64,000 bases of DNA from Primula veris (Eukaryota; Streptophyta; Magnoliopsida; Ericales; Primulaceae), in assembly GCA_963682055.1 (NCBI GenBank), contig OY821747.1, positions 19,642,258-19,706,257 of the forward strand, in the 5' to 3' direction. Both the position numbers and the translations under genes were made by a program. Below are positions 59,801 through 64,000 of the stretch, in pieces; the first letter of the stretch is position 1, and the number at the start of each line of letters is the position of its first letter. Below the pieces are notes generated by a model that saw only the letters and a program-made list of their open reading frames with translations, searched no databases and was not told the DNA's origin.

Positions 59801-62800
59801 TCCCTCTCCAGGAAAATTATCCTTCTTCTAAAGTGAATCTTTTACAACTAGGGCTTGTTTGTCCTTTAGTTTTATTTTTAATTATTTCTTGGTATTAGTA
59901 TACTTATGTTGCATTTCCTTATGTTGCCTTTCTGTTTGTATTCTGTGTAGTCAATGATTGGCTAGGGAATCGGCGAAATTAGGTCATCCCCCTCTCAAGG
60001 AAATCATCCTTGTAAGGTGAATCTTTTCCAACTAGGGCTTGTTTGTCCTTTAGTTTTATTTTTGGTTATTTCTTGGTATTAGTATGCTTTCAAAATGTTT
60101 GATGTTCTAATGTCTGAGTTCTAGAACCCATACCTTCATTGAATCAATAAACCTACATATTTTAGAGTCACGATTGCATGCAGTATTAACCAAACCTTAT
60201 CTCAAATATTTATAACCTAATCAGTTATTCTCTTACTTTCATTGGTTGCTCATGGTTGGATTTTGTACGGTGTCAAATATTAGTAGTCTAGTCATTGTTT
60301 TACTTGTTTTTAAAACGGTAATTTTTTCGTACTTGCAGACTTACATCATTTAAATACATATACTTTATCATCTCATTCTCATGCCTCTTCTTCATATCCC
60401 CTCCATCCCTCCGTATTATTTTTTGTTCTGCTTTCATAATCTCCATCTTAGGGTATATAAGAGAATAGGATAGAATAGAATATGGAAAGATGAGAGTAAG
60501 AATTGAGCAAATGTTTTGTTCTCCTTTTGCTTGCATACAGGTCTTATTGGCTAGGGAATCGGCGAAGTAAGTTCATCTCCCTCTCCAGGAAATCATCCTT
60601 CTTGTAAGGTGAATCTTTTACAACTAGGGTTTGTTTGTTATTTAGTTTTATTTTTGATTATTTCTTGGTATTAGTATACATACTTATGTTGCATTTCCTT
60701 ATGTTGCCTTTCTGTTTGTATTCTGTGTAGTCAATGATTGGCTAGGAAATCGGCGAAGTAAATTCATCTCCCTCTCCAGGAAAATTATCCTTCTTCTAAA
60801 GTGAATCTTTTACAACTAGGGCTTGTTTGTCCTTTAGTTTTATTTTTAATTATTTCTTGGTATTAGTATACTTATGTTGCATTTCCTTATGTTGCCTTTC
60901 TGTTTGTATTCTGTGTAGTCAATGATTGGCTAGGGAATCGGCGAAATTAGGTCATCCCCCTCTCAAGGAAATCATCCTTGTAAGGTGAATCTTTTCCAAC
61001 TAGGGCTTGTTTGTCCTTTAGTTTTATTTTTGGTTATTTCTTGGTATTAGTATGCTTTCAAAATGTTTGATGTTCTAATGTCTGAGTTCTAGAACCCATA
61101 CCTTCATTGAATCAATAAACCTACATATTTTAGAGTCACGATTGCATGCAGTATTAACCAAACCTTATCTCAAATATTTATAACCTAATCAGTTATTCTC
61201 TTACTTTCATTGGTTGCTCATGGTTGGATTTTGTACGGTGTCAAATATTAGTAGTCTAGTCATTGTTTTACTTGTTTTTAAAACGGTAATTTTTTCGTAC
61301 TTGCAGACTTACATCATTTAAATACATATACTTTATCATCTCATTCTCATGCCTCTTCTTCATATCCCCTCCATCCCTCCGTATTATTTTTTGTTCTGCT
61401 TTCATAATCTCCATCTTAGGGTATATAAGAGAATAGGATAGAATAGAATATGGAAAGATGAGAGTAAGAATTGAGCAAATGTTTTGTTCTCCTTTTGCTT
61501 GCATACAGGTCTTATTGGCTAGGGAATCGGCGAAGTAAGTTCATCTCCCTCTCCAGGAAATCATCCTTCTTGTAAGGTGAATCTTTTACAACTAGGGTTT
61601 GTTTGTTATTTAGTTTTATTTTTGATTATTTCTTGGTATTAGTATACATACTTATGTTGCATTTCCTTATGTTGCCTTTCTGTTTGTATTCTGTGTAGTC
61701 AATGATTGGCTAGGAAATCGGCGAAGTAAATTCATCTCCCTCTCCAGGAAAATTATCCTTCTTCTAAAGTGAATCTTTTACAACTAGGGCTTGTTTGTCC
61801 TTTAGTTTTATTTTTAATTATTTCTTGGTATTAGTATACTTATGTTGCATTTCCTTATGTTGCCTTTCTGTTTGTATTCTGTGTAGTCAATGATTGGCTA
61901 GGGAATCGGCGAAATAAGGTCATCCCCCTCTCAAGGAAATCATCCTTGTAAGGTGAATCTTTTCCAACTAGGGCTTGTTTGTCCTTTAGTTTTATTTTTG
62001 GTTATTTCTTCGTATTAGTATGCTTTCAAAATGTTTGATGTTCTAATGTCTGAGTTCTAGAACCCATACCTTCATTGAATCAATAAACCTACATATTTTA
62101 GAGTCACGATTGCATGCAGCATTAACCAAACCTTATCTCAAATATTTATAACCTAATCAGTTATTCTCTTACTTTCATTGGTTGCTCATGGTTGGATTTT
62201 GTACGGTGTCAAATATTAGTAGTCTAGTCATTGTTTTACTTGTTTTTAAAACGGTAATTTTTTCGTACCTGCAGACTTACATCATTTAAATACATATACT
62301 TTATCATCTCATTCTCATGCCCCTTCTTCATATCCCCTCCATCCCTCCATGTTATTTTTTGTTCTGTTTTCATTATCTCCATCTTAGGGTATATAAGAGA
62401 ATAGGATAGAATAGAATCTGGAAAAATAAGAGTAAGAATTGAGCAAATGTTTTGTTCTCCTTTTGCTTGCATAGAGGTCTTATTGGCTAGGGAATCGGCG
62501 AAGTAAGTTCATCTCCCTCTCCAGGAAATCATCCTTCTTGTAAGGTGAATCTTTTACAACTAGGGTTTGTTTGTTATTTAGTTTTATTTTTGATTATTTC
62601 TTGGTATTAGTATACATACTTATGTTGCATTTCCTTATGTTGCCTTTCTGTTTGTATTCTGTGTAGTCAATGATTGGCTAGGGAATCGGCGAAATTAGGT
62701 CATCCCCCTCTCAAGGAAATCATCCTTGTAAGGTGAATCTTTTCCAACTAGGGCTTGTTTGTCCTTTAGTTTTATTTTTGGTTATTTCTTGGTATTAGTA

Positions 62801-64000
62801 TGCTTTCAAAATGTTTGATGTTCTAATGTCTGAGTTCTAGAACCCATACCTTCATTGAATCAATAAACCTACATATTTTAGAGTCACGATTGCATGCAGT
62901 ATTAACCAAACCTTATCTCAAATATTTAAAACCTAATCAGTTATTCTCTTACTTTCATTGGTTGCTCATGGTTGGATTTTGTACGGTGTCAAATATTAAT
63001 AGTCTAGTCATTGTTTTACTTGTTTTTAAAACGGTAATTTTTTCGTACCTGCAGACTTACATCATTTAAATACATATACTTTATCATCTCATTCTCATGC
63101 CTCTTCTTCATATCCCCTCCATCCCTCCGTATTATTTTTTGTTCTGCTTTCATAATCTCCATCTTAGGGTATATAAGAGAATAGGATAGAATAGAATATG
63201 AAAAGATAAGAGTAAGAATTGAGCAAATGTTTTGTTCTCCTTTTGCTTGCATACAGGTCTTATTGGCTAGGGAATCGGCGAAGTAAGTTCATCTCCCTCT
63301 CCAGGAAATCATCCTTCTTGTAAGGTGAATCTTTTACAACTAGTGTTTGTTTGTTATTTAGTTTTATTTTTGATTATTTCTTGGTATTAGTATACATACT
63401 TATGTTGCATTTCCTTATGTTGCCTTTCTGTTTGTATTCTGTGTAGTCAATGATTGGCTAGGAAATCGGCGAAGTAAATTCATCTCCCTCTCCAGGAAAA
63501 TTATCCTTCTTCTAAAGTGAATCTTTTACAACTAGGGCTTGTTTGTCCTTTAGTTTTATTTTTAATTATTTCTTGGTATTAGTATACTTATGTTGCATTT
63601 CCTTATGTTGCCTTTCTGTTTGTATTCTGTGTAGTCAATGATTGGCTAGGGAATCGGCGAAATAAGGTCATCCCCCTCTCAAGGAAATCATCCTTGTAAG
63701 GTGAATCTTTTCCAACTAGGGCTTGTTTGTCCTTTAGTTTTATTTTTGGTTATTTCTTCGTATTAGTATGCTTTCAAAATGTTTGATGTTCTAATGTCTG
63801 AGTTCTAGAACCCATACCTTCATTGAATCAATAAACCTACATATTTTAGAGTCACGATTGCATGCAGTATTAACCAAACCTTATCTCAAATATTTATAAC
63901 CTAATCAGTTATTCTCTTACTTTCATTGGTTGCTCATGGTTGGATTTTGTACGGTGTCAAATATTAATAGTCTAGTCATTGTTTTACTTGTTTTTAAAAC
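56872..64000 (+). repeat. Array block 9: 2712-bp and 968-bp repeats, continuing past the window
   Basis: Motif starts: 56872, 57059, 57247, 57836, 58027, 58215, 58804, 58995, 59584, 59771, 59959, 60548, 60739, 60927, 61516, 61707, 61895, 62484, 62675, 63264, 63455, 63653. The segment 56092-58215 is copied at 58804-60927 (offset 2712). An S-S-L period of 968 bp is seen at 57836, 58804 and at 60548, 61516, 62484. This end is the most regular part of the array. Private variants include tttgttatttag, gaaattagg, gagtcacgattgc and gtacttgcagac. The last unit is an L cut at 64000. Confidence 0.85.

Larger units (their letters stand above)
14151..64000 (+). repeat. ~50-kb tandem array derived from the 3' end and 3' UTR of the hnRNP-like gene
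   Basis: The motif ggctagggaatcggcgaa, which contains the gene's own stop codon, recurs 145 times from 14151 to 63653; the array is not finished at 64000. Two unit types occur. S (about 88 copies; usually 187, 188 or 191 bp) is motif plus a T-rich intron-like body ending tgtgtag. L (56 complete; mostly 580-592 bp) shares the first ~115 bp with S. It then carries gctttcaaaatgtttgatg, AATAAA, gattgcatgcagtatta, a CT-rich tract, gtatataagagaatagg, and ends ttgcttgcatacag. Copies are very similar, implying recent amplification or homogenisation. Units form S-S-L (956 or 968 bp) and S-L (about 780 bp) higher-order repeats and larger duplications. No independent gene was recognised inside. Counts and unit lengths were made by eye. 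Confidence 0.95.

Noticed and set aside
14151..64000. CRISPR-like array of regularly spaced repeats
   Set aside because: The spacers are themselves repeats, the units are hundreds of bases long, and the context is a plant gene with introns. It is a tandem satellite-like array.
14151..64000. Centromeric satellite
   Set aside because: No unit near the usual 150-180-bp homogeneous monomer alone, no retrotransposon fragments, and the array starts inside a gene. The chromosomal position cannot be judged from the window.
1..64000. tRNA or rRNA genes
   Set aside because: No cloverleaf B-box/A-box pair or conserved rRNA stretch was noticed by eye; a covariance-model scan was not possible.

Overview
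The window looks like nuclear DNA of a flowering plant, probably a eudicot. The evidence is AT-rich introns with GT..AG borders, a telo-box plus CT-repeat leader, plant-type MITEs, and two plant-like split genes. The species cannot be named from the sequence. Reading was by eye; no alignment, HMM or splice predictor was run.

Layout. (1) Positions 1-2178 hold the last two recognisable exons of a plus-strand gene whose C-terminus resembles plant Pescadillo (a ribosome-biogenesis factor); the 5' part lies outside the window. (2) Positions 2179-5000 are intergenic, with a complete Tourist-like MITE at 4551-4808. (3) Positions 5209-14157 hold a six-exon plus-strand gene for an hnRNP A/B-type protein: acidic N-terminus, two RRMs, Gly/Tyr-rich tail. 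Intron 1 is about 5.9 kb, and introns 1 and 5 each carry a long-TIR, Mutator-like MITE. As written, exon 3 carries an apparent 2-nt deletion that breaks the frame inside RRM1, so the allele is either damaged, rescued by alternative splicing, or mis-assembled. (4) From the stop codon of that gene to the end of the window (14151-64000, still unfinished at the right edge) there is one continuous tandem array of about 50 kb. It is built from the last coding bases plus 3' UTR of the same gene.

The array is the outstanding feature. I located 145 copies of the junction motif ggctagggaatcggcgaa by eye. They delimit about 88 short units (S, usually 187, 188 or 191 bp) and 56 complete long units (L, usually 580-592 bp). 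In most units the motif is followed by a consensus splice donor (gtaagt) and preceded by a pyrimidine/T-rich acceptor ending in tag or cag. The array therefore reads as a chain of 26-27-nt candidate micro-exons separated by roughly 160-nt or 560-nt candidate introns. The first donor lies only 12 nt after the stop codon. Nearly every L unit also carries an AATAAA. Units are arranged in higher-order repeats (S-S-L about 956 or 968 bp; S-L about 780 bp) and in larger nested duplications with offsets 1723, 2134, 2712, 3676, 4058 and 9495/11218 bp.

Together this suggests a gene whose 3' UTR intron/exon module has expanded into a satellite-like array. It could produce a large family of 3' UTR splice and polyadenylation isoforms, perhaps with NMD-dependent dosage control. 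The structure is seen directly; its use in RNA is inference.
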